Source: an uncultured Alistipes sp.
Lineage (GTDB): Bacteria; Bacteroidota; Bacteroidia; Bacteroidales; Rikenellaceae
Assembly (NCBI GenBank): GCA_900549685.1
Contig: UROX01000168.1
Location: 1 to 5,223, forward strand
Length of the DNA stretch: 5,223 bases
Direction of reading: 5' to 3'
In this document: positions 1-5,223 of the stretch, one piece after another
Numbering within the stretch: position 1 is the stretch's first letter
How the letters are laid out: each line of letters starts with the position of its first letter
Position numbers and translations under genes: made by a program
Notes under the pieces: generated by a model
What the model saw: only the letters and a program-made list of their open reading frames with translations
Told to the model about the DNA's origin: nothing
Databases searched by the model: none

Positions 1-194
1 CTCGGTCCCGTGGTGCGGCAGCGGGTCTGTTCGGAAGGAATGAGGGGCCGGAAAGCATTGTTTCTCGAATTCGGCCAAAGCGGAATGATATGGCCGGAGA
101 ATCGGTGCGTCGGAAGAGGATCGCTTTTGAATGCGGAGGCTTGAGAAATACGACTGTCGTATAAATGTGTGCTGTAAGGTCTTTCGGTTTTGTG
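1..194. other. Left-edge stretch with no supportable gene
   Basis: This stretch lies beyond the terminator that follows prfB. Two plus-strand frames are open from the window edge: one to a TGA at 142-144 and one to a TAA at 162-164. Their translations are rich in Arg, Gly and Ser and show no motif or hydrophobic pattern I recognise. Short open frames are expected by chance at this base composition. A minus-strand ATG near position 59 opens a frame that runs off the left edge, also without recognisable content. I see no RNA gene or repeat. It could hold the last codons of a convergent plus-strand gene, since the hairpin at 195-239 would also work in that direction, but the sequence does not prove it. 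Confidence 0.4.
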
Positions 195-239
195 AGCCAT
201 AAAAAGGGCTGTCGCAACGCGACAGCCCTTTTTATGGCT
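195..239 (-). terminator. Rho-independent terminator after prfB, likely bidirectional
   Basis: Positions 195-215 and 219-239 form a perfect 21-bp inverted repeat around a 3-nt loop (216-218). The core is AGGGCTGTCGC paired with GCGACAGCCCT, flanked by a run of five A on one side and five T on the other. Read on the minus strand, the GC-rich stem lies about 55 nt past the prfB stop and is followed by TTTTT, the classic intrinsic-terminator form. The structure is symmetric, so the plus strand also ends in TTTTT, and it could stop transcription arriving from the left. The A/T runs also pair and lengthen the stem into an AGCCAT/ATGGCT base. Confidence 0.88.
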
Positions 240-288
240 TCGTTCGCAGGGAACGGTTTCAGCGACGGTGCTTCCGTCTGTGTTGGGT

Positions 289-1375
289 TTACCGTTCTCC
301 GCCCATCAGGTAGGCCTTGATGAATTCGTTGAGTTCTCCGTCCAGCACGGCCTGCGTGTCGGAGGTTTCGTACCCTGTCCGGTGGTCTTTGACCAGCTTG
401 TAGGGATGGAGCGTGTAGCTGCGGATCTGCGAACCCCACTCGATTTTCTTTTTCTGGCCTTCGAGCTCGTTTTGCAGTTCCATCCTCTTTTCGAGTTCCC
501 GCTGGTAGAGTTTCGACTTGAGGATGCGCATGGCGTTCTCCTTGTTCATAAGCTGGGAACGGGTCTCGGTGTTCTCCACGACGATGCCCGAGGGCAGGTG
601 GCGGAGCCGGACGCCGGTCTCGACCTTATTGACGTTCTGTCCGCCTTTGCCGCCGCTGCGGTAGGTGTCCCACTCGATGTCGGCCGGATTGACGACGATC
701 TCGATCGTGTCGTCCACGGCCGGCGAGACGAATACCGAAGCGAAGGTCGTCTGCCGCTTGTTGTTGGCATTGAACGGAGACAGCCTCACGAGCCGGTGCA
801 CGCCGTTTTCGCTCTTGAGGTAGCCGTAGGCGAATTCGCCGGCGAACTCCAGTGTGGCCGACTTGACGCCCACCTCGTCGCCTTCCTGATAGTCGATCAT
901 CCGGACCTGGTAGCCGTTGGTTTCGCCCCATCGCGTGTACATCCTCAGCAGCATCGAGGCCCAGTCGAGGCTTTCGGTGCCGCCCGCTCCGGAGTTGATT
1001 TCCATGATCGCGCCGAGATGGTCTTCCTCGCCGCCCAGCATGTTGCGCATTTCGAGCGCTTCGATCTTTTCGAGCGTCGAGGCGTAGAGCGCGTCCAGCT
1101 CGTCGGCCGAGGCGAGTCCCTCTTTGACGAAATCGGGCATCAGTTGCAGATCGTCCGTCGCCGAAGCGATCTCGTCGCAGGCCGTGATCCAGTATTTGAT
1201 TCCGGCCACTTTCTTGAGCTGCTTTTCGGCCGCTTCCGGGTCGTTCCAGAAATCGGGGTCCTGCGTTTTGCTCTCTTCTTCTTCTAATTCGATACGTCGG
1301 TTATCGACGTCAAAGATGCCTCCTCAACGAATCCAGTCGTCTTACAAGCTCTTTAATTTGTTCTGTCGTAATCAT
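289..1375 (-). CDS. prfB: Peptide chain release factor 2 (RF2), with programmed +1 frameshift
   Basis: RF2 recognises UAA and UGA stop codons in the ribosomal A site and triggers hydrolysis of peptidyl-tRNA. The ATG at 1375-1373 opens a frame of only 21 codons (MITTEQIKEL...RRHL) that ends at a UGA (1312-1310). Skipping the T at 1312 continues in the +1 frame as LDVDNRRIELEEEE and runs to a TAA at 289-291, giving 361 aa, a normal RF2 length. The anticodon-like tripeptide SPF is at residues 199-201, which separates RF2 from RF1. The catalytic GGQ is at 244-246 inside SGGKGGQNVNKVET. The residue equivalent to E. coli Thr246 appears to be Ser240. The N-terminal domain is rich in Glu and Lys and helical, as expected. 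A call starting at the internal Met (1209) would lose 55 residues and is wrong. No SD precedes the ATG; the upstream bases are AT-rich. The gene begins 46 nt after the membrane glycosyltransferase stop and no separate promoter is evident, so it is probably co-transcribed with it. Its own stop is TAA. Confidence 0.97.
1309..1324 (-). promoter_or_regulatory. RF2 programmed +1 frameshift site
   Basis: On the minus strand the sequence reads AGG AGG CAT CTT TGA C. An SD-like AGGAGG (1324-1319) lies three nucleotides before the slippery CTT (1315-1313), followed by the in-frame stop TGA (1312-1310) and then C. This has the same architecture and spacing as the E. coli prfB site (AGGGGG UAU CUU UGA C). 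In that system, when RF2 is scarce the ribosome pauses at the weak UGAC stop, pairs with the SD-like element, and slips to UUU so that GAC (Asp22 here) is decoded next. When RF2 is plentiful, the ribosome ends after 21 residues. This gives negative autoregulation of RF2. The site is seen directly; the mechanism comes from the family. Confidence 0.96.
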
Positions 1376-1421
1376 GTGATATTGAATTATAATAAATGTG
1401 TCGTCGGATTCGGGATGTCCG

Positions 1422-2591
1422 TTATGCCGTCCGCAGCGGAAGCTCCGTTTCCCGGACGGGCTTCAGGAACGTGACGTAGATCATCCGGAACCAGGTGAAC
1501 GCGAAGCAGTAGATGTTGAGCTGCATCGTGTCGCACAGGAAGCGCATGACGGGCGGCGGGCAGATCAGATCGACCGGCACGACGACCAGCAGAACGAAGT
1601 TGGCCCAGAACAGCGTCTTGTCCAGCCATCCCCGGTTCGCCTGTGCCCAGTACCACATCAGGTAGCCGGTCAGCGCGATGACGTAGGTGTGTTTCTCGGT
1701 CGAGAGGCTGAACAGAATCACCCAGCCCATCAGCACGGCCAGCGAGCCGACCCGGAAATCGTACCGGCCGAACTGGCGGTAGTTCGCTACGAACAGCAGG
1801 CACAGCGCGATGATCGACCCCATCTGGACGTAGGTCATCACCGGAGTCAGCAGGTCGTGGACAGGGTACAGGTTGAAGAGGGAATAGAACTGGAACTGAT
1901 CGACGTGCAGCGACAGCACCTCGGCCCAGCGCAGGTAGTGCGGCAGCAGTCCGTCGAAGCCGAGGCTCACGGCCGGCAACAGCAGCAGTGCGACCGCCAT
2001 CGCTATCGTCACGAGCAGGTTGCGCCAGAATCTCGGGTAGCAGAGCAACAGACCCAGTTCGAAAATGCCGTATATTTTGGTGAATCCGGAGATCAGAATC
2101 AGCAGGATGGCCCATGTCGGTCTGCCCTTCTCCAGCAGCACGAAGGCGAACAGGAACAGGTAGGCCACCACCGGATTGAACTGCATGGACATCTGTGTCG
2201 TGGCCAGAATCAGGGCCGTGAAGAGGTACGTCTTGCATTTTTGCGCTTCGGTCAGGTGCGGCATGGCGAAGATCGCGCAGAAATAGAGCGAGAAGTTCAT
2301 CAGGTTCCAGACAAAGGGACCGACCGTGGCCCCCAGATAGGCGAACGGTGTGAACAGGATGGAAAACAGCGGACCGTACAGAAAGTCGTATTTCTCGACG
2401 CCGTAAGGGTCCGCGCCCTGCCAGAAGTCGAAGGTCGAAAGCTGGAAGGTGAAAAAGTTGAACTGTTTGCCCCGGCTCACTTCGAGCAGGGTCACGACGA
2501 AAGTCAGGATGAAGCCGAGGATGAAAATATTTCTCCGGTTCAGGAAGAATTTCCCTGCGGCGCGGCCGATTCCGTTCATAGTCTCTTGCAT
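1422..2591 (-). CDS. Polytopic membrane protein, GT87/DUF2029-type glycosyltransferase (putative)
   Basis: A protein of 389 aa with about 10-12 hydrophobic segments (for example residues 22-40, 70-86, 90-110, 119-135, 140-155, 159-178, 190-211, 252-270, 281-298, 327-347 and 358-376), so it is an inner-membrane protein. The first external loop carries DFWQGADPYG (55-64) followed by YDFLYGP (68-74) and a Pro at 82. Acidic residues in this loop (Asp55, Asp61), the later QFNP (137-140), TKIYG (171-175) and STEKHTY (297-303) fit the GT-C fold of GT87/DUF2029 enzymes, which use polyprenyl-phosphate sugars on the outer face. Donor and acceptor cannot be told. I chose the start at 2591 because the preceding minus-strand bases are A-rich and unlike coding sequence; Met5 (2579) is also possible. 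A third option at 2636 adds 15 residues and overlaps the upstream radical SAM stop as ATGA. Stop TAA at 1422-1424. The fold class is fairly secure and the exact family less so. Confidence 0.75.
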   Translation of the reverse strand: MQETMNGIGRAAGKFFLNRRNIFILGFILTFVVTLLEVSRGKQFNFFTFQLSTFDFWQGADPYGVEKYDFLYGPLFSILFTPFAYLGATVGPFVWNLMNFSLYFCAIFAMPHLTEAQKCKTYLFTALILATTQMSMQFNPVVAYLFLFAFVLLEKGRPTWAILLILISGFTKIYGIFELGLLLCYPRFWRNLLVTIAMAVALLLLPAVSLGFDGLLPHYLRWAEVLSLHVDQFQFYSLFNLYPVHDLLTPVMTYVQMGSIIALCLLFVANYRQFGRYDFRVGSLAVLMGWVILFSLSTEKHTYVIALTGYLMWYWAQANRGWLDKTLFWANFVLLVVVPVDLICPPPVMRFLCDTMQLNIYCFAFTWFRMIYVTFLKPVRETELPLRTA

Positions 2592-2632
2592 GTCGTTCGT
2601 TTTTGTCGTTTTTCGCCCGATGCGGTTCCGGA

Positions 2633-3406
2633 TCATCCGGCTACCGAGCAGGGAATGCCCAGCGCTTCGACGCGGGCGGCTATCTTCTGTAACTCCTCGA
2701 CCGGAACTTTGTGCAGATCCGGCGCCGGCGTGTCGCGGTCGATCGTGTAGATCATCGCCTGCCGGGGCGCGATCTCGGCGATCAGCCGTAGCCATGCCTC
2801 GGTCTCCTGCGGTGTCGTGTTGTCTACCGTCTGCCCTTCGAAAGTGCCTCGCAGGAACATCGTCTGGACGATCAGCCGTCCCTCGAAACGTTTCATGCCT
2901 TCCACGACGCGGGCTACCGAATAGTCGCCTTTCGGCCGGTCGATCAGCCGGACCGTCTCGTCGAAGGCCGAATCGAGCTTGAGAATGTTGTTGTCCACTT
3001 TCAGCAGCGCGTCGAATACGGCGGGCCGGTCGATCATCGTGGCGTTGCTCAACACCGATATTTTCGTGTCGGGGCAGAATTCATCCCGCAGTGCGAGCGT
3101 GTCGTCGATAATCGCTCCGAAATCGGGGTGCATCGTCGGTTCGCCGTTGCCTGCGAAGGTGATGACATCCGGCAGCGTGCCTTCGCCCGCCATTTCGCCG
3201 AGCTTGAGGAGGAGGCCGCGGCGGACCTCCTCGCGCGGGTTGTAGCGGAGTTTCGAGTTCTTGCGTGCCCATCCGCATTCGCAGTAGATGCAGTCGAAGC
3301 TGCATAGCTTGCCATCCAGCGGCAACAGGTTCACACCCAGCGACAGACCGAGCCGCCGGCTGCGGATCGGCCCGAAAATCACTTTGTCGAATAAGGCTGT
3401 ACTCAT
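2633..3406 (-). CDS. Radical SAM protein, COG0731-like, function unknown
   Basis: A compact 257-aa cytoplasmic protein. The N-terminus FGPIRSRRLGLSLGVNLLP (11-29) and the cluster motif CSFDCIYC (35-42; Cys35, Cys39, Cys42 in CxxxCxxC spacing) should bind the 4Fe-4S cluster that cleaves S-adenosylmethionine. FAGNGEPTMHPDF (84-96) is the family's equivalent of the GGE motif that contacts the SAM amino group. SVLSNATM (117-124) and KLDSAFDE (143-150) fit later strands of the partial TIM barrel. The GPxxSRRLGxSLGV signature is typical of COG0731-like proteins, named after the wyosine tRNA enzyme. I see no separate flavodoxin or extra cluster domain, and wyosine synthesis is not expected in bacteria, so the substrate is unknown. 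There is an extra Cys44 just past the motif. The start at 3406 is supported by AAGGA 7 nt upstream. The gene has its own likely promoter and leads the set that continues into the GT87-type gene and prfB. Confidence 0.9.
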   Translation of the reverse strand: MSTALFDKVIFGPIRSRRLGLSLGVNLLPLDGKLCSFDCIYCECGWARKNSKLRYNPREEVRRGLLLKLGEMAGEGTLPDVITFAGNGEPTMHPDFGAIIDDTLALRDEFCPDTKISVLSNATMIDRPAVFDALLKVDNNILKLDSAFDETVRLIDRPKGDYSVARVVEGMKRFEGRLIVQTMFLRGTFEGQTVDNTTPQETEAWLRLIAEIAPRQAMIYTIDRDTPAPDLHKVPVEELQKIAARVEALGIPCSVAG

Positions 3407-3413
3407 AGTTTCG

Positions 3414-3418
3414 TCCTT
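3414..3418 (-). promoter_or_regulatory. Shine-Dalgarno site of the radical SAM gene
   Basis: AAGGA (within AGAAGGACG) on the minus strand lies 7 nt before the ATG at 3406. It decides this start over the in-frame Met further upstream (MRRQYHL...), which lies in leader sequence. It is the clearest SD in front of any start codon in this window. Confidence 0.65.
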
Positions 3419-3457
3419 CTGACTTTCGTGGAGATGATATTGCCTGCGCATTCGGAT

Positions 3458-3540
3458 GGGACTTTCCCCGTTTTTCGCTCGCGCGGGTTTCGGCGGCGAT
3501 CCGCAATGCGTCGCAATCGCGACCGTCGTATCTTCCGCCG
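3458..3540 (-). other. Potentially structured 5' leader of the radical SAM gene
   Basis: Between the predicted transcription start and the ATG, the leader contains several short inverted repeats. CGGCGG/CCGCCG (3535-3540 with 3491-3496) could close an outer stem. GTCGC, GATT loop, GCGAC (3523-3510) forms a perfect inner hairpin. GGGG, AAAG, TCCC (3469-3458) forms a small hairpin with one G-U pair. The stretch matches no riboswitch or leader class I recognise and is not obviously coding. At this GC content some pairing is expected by chance, so a function is only a possibility. Confidence 0.3.
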
Positions 3541-3554
3541 GTATATAATCGTCC

Positions 3555-3585
3555 CAAAGATACGAATTAGGATGCAATGCGCAAG
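3555..3585 (-). promoter_or_regulatory. Bacteroidetes-type promoter for the radical SAM-GT87-prfB set
   Basis: On the minus strand a CTTG element (3585-3582) is followed, after a 19-nt spacer, by TATCTTTG (3562-3555). This matches the Bacteroidetes sigma-factor form TTTG/TTG at -33 and TAnnTTTG at -7. Transcription would start near 3550 and give a leader of roughly 140 nt before the ATG at 3406. It lies in the gap after bioA, where a new unit would be expected to begin. Prediction from sequence only. Confidence 0.65.
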
Positions 3586-3693
3586 GCCGGGGGCGGTGTC
3601 CCGATTCGCGGGTGCGCGGGACCGCAACGATCTCCTGCCGTCCGGTGGCCGTTTTTTTGTCCTTCGCGATAGGGCTGATCCCTGATTCCCGCG

Positions 3694-4986
3694 TCATTCG
3701 GTTTCGGAGATCACCCGGAGCATGGCTCCTGCGAGCGTTTCGAGTTCGTCGTCTCCGATGATGTAGGGCGGCATGACGTAGACCAGTCGGCCGAACGGGC
3801 GTATCCATACGCCTTCTTCGATAAACCTCCGCTGCATGAAAGCCATATCGACGGGTTTGTGAAGTTCCACGACGCCTATGGCGCCCAATGTCCGCACGTC
3901 GGCCACCTGGGGCATCGCAGCGGCGGGAGCGAGCAATTCTCCGAGTTTCCGCTCGATGGCGGCGATGCGATCCAGAGGCGAGTTTTCGGTCAGCAGTTCG
4001 AGCGAGGCGCAGGCCACGGCACAGGCCAGCGGGTTGCCCATGAACGTGGGGCCGTGCATGAATTCGGGCGGATTGCCCGACGAGATTGTTTCGGCCACGT
4101 GTCCGGTGGCCAGCGTGGCCGCGAAACTCATGTAGCCGCCCGTGAGCGCTTTGCCCACGCACATGATGTCGGGCGTGATGCCGGCCCATTCGCAGGCGAA
4201 CATTCGGCCCGTGCGTCCGAAGCCCGTCGCGATTTCGTCGGCGATCAACAGGACGTCGTGTCGCGTGCAGGCTTCGCGCAGACGACGCAGATACTCGGGG
4301 TGATAGAACCACATGCCGCCCGCGCCTTGTACTACGGGTTCGAGAATGACGGCGGCCAGTTCGTCGCCGTGACGTTCGAGCGTCTCTTCCATCGGGGCGA
4401 AATCGCTGTCGTCCCACGTATCGTTGAAGCGGATTGCAGGTTTCGGTACAAAATATTGTATCGGTAACCGGCCCGTGAAGATCGAATGCATGCCCGTGAC
4501 CGGATCGCACACCGACATGGCGTGCCATGTGTCGCCGTGATAGCCCCTCAGAATCGTTGCTAACTTGTTTTTATTCGGTTTTTTACGTGCGTGCATGTAT
4601 TGCATCGCCATTTTGACGGCCACTTCGACGGCGACCGAACCGGAATCGCAATAAAATATTTTATCGAGTCCCTGCGGGACCATGGCTGTCAGCTTTCGTC
4701 CCAGTTCGACGGCCGGCATGTGCGTGAGTCCTCCGAACATGACGTGCGACATGGCTTTGATCTGTGTCTCGACGGCTTCGTTCAGTCTGGGATGATTGTA
4801 GCCGTGAATGGCGGCCCACCACGACGACATGCCGTCGATGAGCTGTGTCCCGTCGGAAAGTTCGATGCGGACGCCTTCGGCCCGTGCGACGAGATGGGTC
4901 TCTAACGGCTTATTCGTAGATGTATAGGGATGCCACAAGTGGGTCCGGTCGAAATTCAGAATTTCTCGGGTATGTTTTTCTGTCAT
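3694..4986 (-). CDS. bioA: Adenosylmethionine-8-amino-7-oxononanoate aminotransferase
   Basis: A PLP-dependent class III aminotransferase that converts KAPA to DAPA, the antepenultimate step of biotin synthesis, using S-adenosylmethionine as amino donor. The 430-aa length matches E. coli BioA (429 aa). Diagnostic stretches are LWHPYTS (17-23, substrate Tyr21), DGMSSWWAAIHGYNHP (51-66, Trp56-Trp57), SHVMFGGLTH (80-89), CDSGSVAVEVA (113-123, phosphate binding), GYHGDTWHAMSVCDP (148-162, Tyr149), ADEIATGFGRTG (249-260, Asp250 for the PLP ring nitrogen), CVGKALTGGY (276-285, Schiff-base Lys279), HGPTFMGNPLAC (311-322) and GVWIRPFGRLVYVMPPYI (392-409, Arg397 for the KAPA carboxylate). These features separate it from other class III aminotransferases. 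The start at 4986 (MTEKHTRE) is preceded by purine-rich AAAGAGAGAAAA. An in-frame Met at 5055 would add 23 Arg/Lys/Phe-rich residues of AT-rich upstream DNA with no counterpart in the family. No other biotin gene is in the window, and the gene lies 287 nt from the next, so it appears to be transcribed separately. Confidence 0.97.
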   Translation of the reverse strand: MTEKHTREILNFDRTHLWHPYTSTNKPLETHLVARAEGVRIELSDGTQLIDGMSSWWAAIHGYNHPRLNEAVETQIKAMSHVMFGGLTHMPAVELGRKLTAMVPQGLDKIFYCDSGSVAVEVAVKMAMQYMHARKKPNKNKLATILRGYHGDTWHAMSVCDPVTGMHSIFTGRLPIQYFVPKPAIRFNDTWDDSDFAPMEETLERHGDELAAVILEPVVQGAGGMWFYHPEYLRRLREACTRHDVLLIADEIATGFGRTGRMFACEWAGITPDIMCVGKALTGGYMSFAATLATGHVAETISSGNPPEFMHGPTFMGNPLACAVACASLELLTENSPLDRIAAIERKLGELLAPAAAMPQVADVRTLGAIGVVELHKPVDMAFMQRRFIEEGVWIRPFGRLVYVMPPYIIGDDELETLAGAMLRVISETE

Positions 4987-5223
4987 TTTTCTCTCTTTTA
5001 TTGTAAAAGTAATAAAATATCGCGTATGTCGGACCCGAAAATATCGCTTCCGCATCGGAACCCGGCCGAGGCGGTATACCTTATTATATATAGAGGGAAG
5101 GTTTTTTCGGCAGTTTCTTGTAATTTTTTCGGTGTTGAATAAAAAATATTGTAAGAAAAGTCAATAAATTATTGCATGATGGAATTTTTATTGTATATTT
5201 GCACTGTGATCTTGAAGCAGGGA
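4987..5223. other. AT-rich intergenic region upstream of bioA
   Basis: A 237-nt gap, markedly more AT-rich than the genes. It should contain the bioA promoter on the minus strand, but no full TTG/TAnnTTTG pair is present there. Near matches are TACTTTTA (5011-5004) and TATTTTCG (5043-5036), neither with a well-placed -33 element. TTGTAA occurs on the plus strand at 5001, 5118 and 5149, and a GGTATACC palindrome lies at 5073-5080. No BirA-like operator with two opposed arms can be seen. A plus-strand promoter occupies the right end. Confidence 0.5.
5172..5201 (+). promoter_or_regulatory. Divergent Bacteroidetes-type promoter reading off the right edge
   Basis: TTG at 5172-5174, a 19-nt spacer and TATATTTG at 5194-5201 (followed by CAC) match the Bacteroidetes -33/-7 consensus. 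Transcription would begin near 5206-5210 and leave the window, so the gene it serves is not visible. It is divergent from bioA. The remaining bases up to 5223 contain no ATG. Confidence 0.62.

Noticed and set aside
268..1287. Long plus-strand open frame of 339 codons
   Set aside because: It lies antisense to prfB, which has unmistakable RF2 motifs. The frame is open because of GC-rich codon use on the other strand, and its translation is low in plausible domain content.
1376..1421. TATAAT-like sequence in the gap before prfB as a promoter
   Set aside because: It does not match the Bacteroidetes TAnnTTTG form and lacks a -33 element. AT-rich bases before a start are common in this lineage.
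1398..2750. Plus-strand open frame of 450 codons, rich in Gln, His, Glu and Arg
   Set aside because: It is antisense to the membrane protein gene. Its odd composition is what the complement of hydrophobic codons gives, so it is a shadow.
1422..2795. Extension of the membrane protein to a start at 2795
   Set aside because: The added residues overlap the radical SAM coding region in another frame and are Arg/Asp-rich without family resemblance. A start at 2591 (or 2636) is preferred.
3665..3693. Possible terminator just after bioA (AGGG/CCCT and CGCG arms)
   Set aside because: The stem is short and interrupted, and no T-run follows on the minus strand. The nearby T7 (3653-3659) lies on the opposite strand without a matching stem.
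2633..4528. Radical SAM frame extended upstream to 631 codons, as if a fusion protein
   Set aside because: The upstream part crosses the intergenic gap and is an out-of-frame reading of bioA (Arg/His-rich, no domain). The SD at 3414-3418 and the family N-terminus place the start at 3406.
4987..5055. N-terminal extension of BioA to Met at 5055
   Set aside because: The 23 extra residues come from AT-rich upstream DNA and are not expected for BioA. The start at 4986 gives the usual length and alignment.

Overview
The window looks like ordinary chromosomal DNA from a moderately GC-rich member of the Bacteroidota, plausibly Bacteroidales and perhaps Alistipes-like. The lineage is an inference. 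It rests on two intergenic matches to the Bacteroidetes promoter form (TTG, 19-nt spacer, TAnnTTTG), on mostly weak or absent Shine-Dalgarno (SD) sequences at starts, and on the flavour of the proteins. All four protein genes lie on the minus strand. No mobile element, CRISPR array, tRNA or rRNA is visible.

Layout from right to left, in the direction of transcription. At the right edge (4987-5223) is an AT-rich intergenic region with a good plus-strand promoter that fires out of the window. Next is bioA (4986-3694), a full-length adenosylmethionine-8-amino-7-oxononanoate aminotransferase of biotin synthesis. A 287-nt gap follows, holding a minus-strand promoter (3555-3585) and a leader of about 140 nt that can fold. 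The leader feeds a compact radical SAM protein of the COG0731-like type (3406-2633). Then comes a polytopic membrane protein of the GT87/DUF2029 type (2591-1422, with an alternative start at 2636 that overlaps the previous stop as ATGA). Last is prfB, peptide chain release factor 2 (1375-289). A perfect 21-bp hairpin terminator at 195-239 closes the set. The left 194 bases hold no gene I can support.

The radical SAM, membrane glycosyltransferase and prfB genes are closely spaced (41 and 46 nt), with no convincing internal promoter and one strong terminator at the end, so they probably form one transcription unit. No shared biochemical purpose is evident. bioA appears to be a separate unit.

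The most notable feature is that prfB is split into two frames by a textbook programmed +1 frameshift site (AGGAGG, CAU, CUU, UGA, C). Only 21 codons are read before the in-frame UGA, and the main open frame seems to lack its N-terminus unless the shift is applied. With the shift the protein is 361 aa and normal for RF2. This is known autoregulation, but it is interesting in a lineage that makes little use of SD pairing for initiation. I see no strong evidence for a previously undescribed system here.
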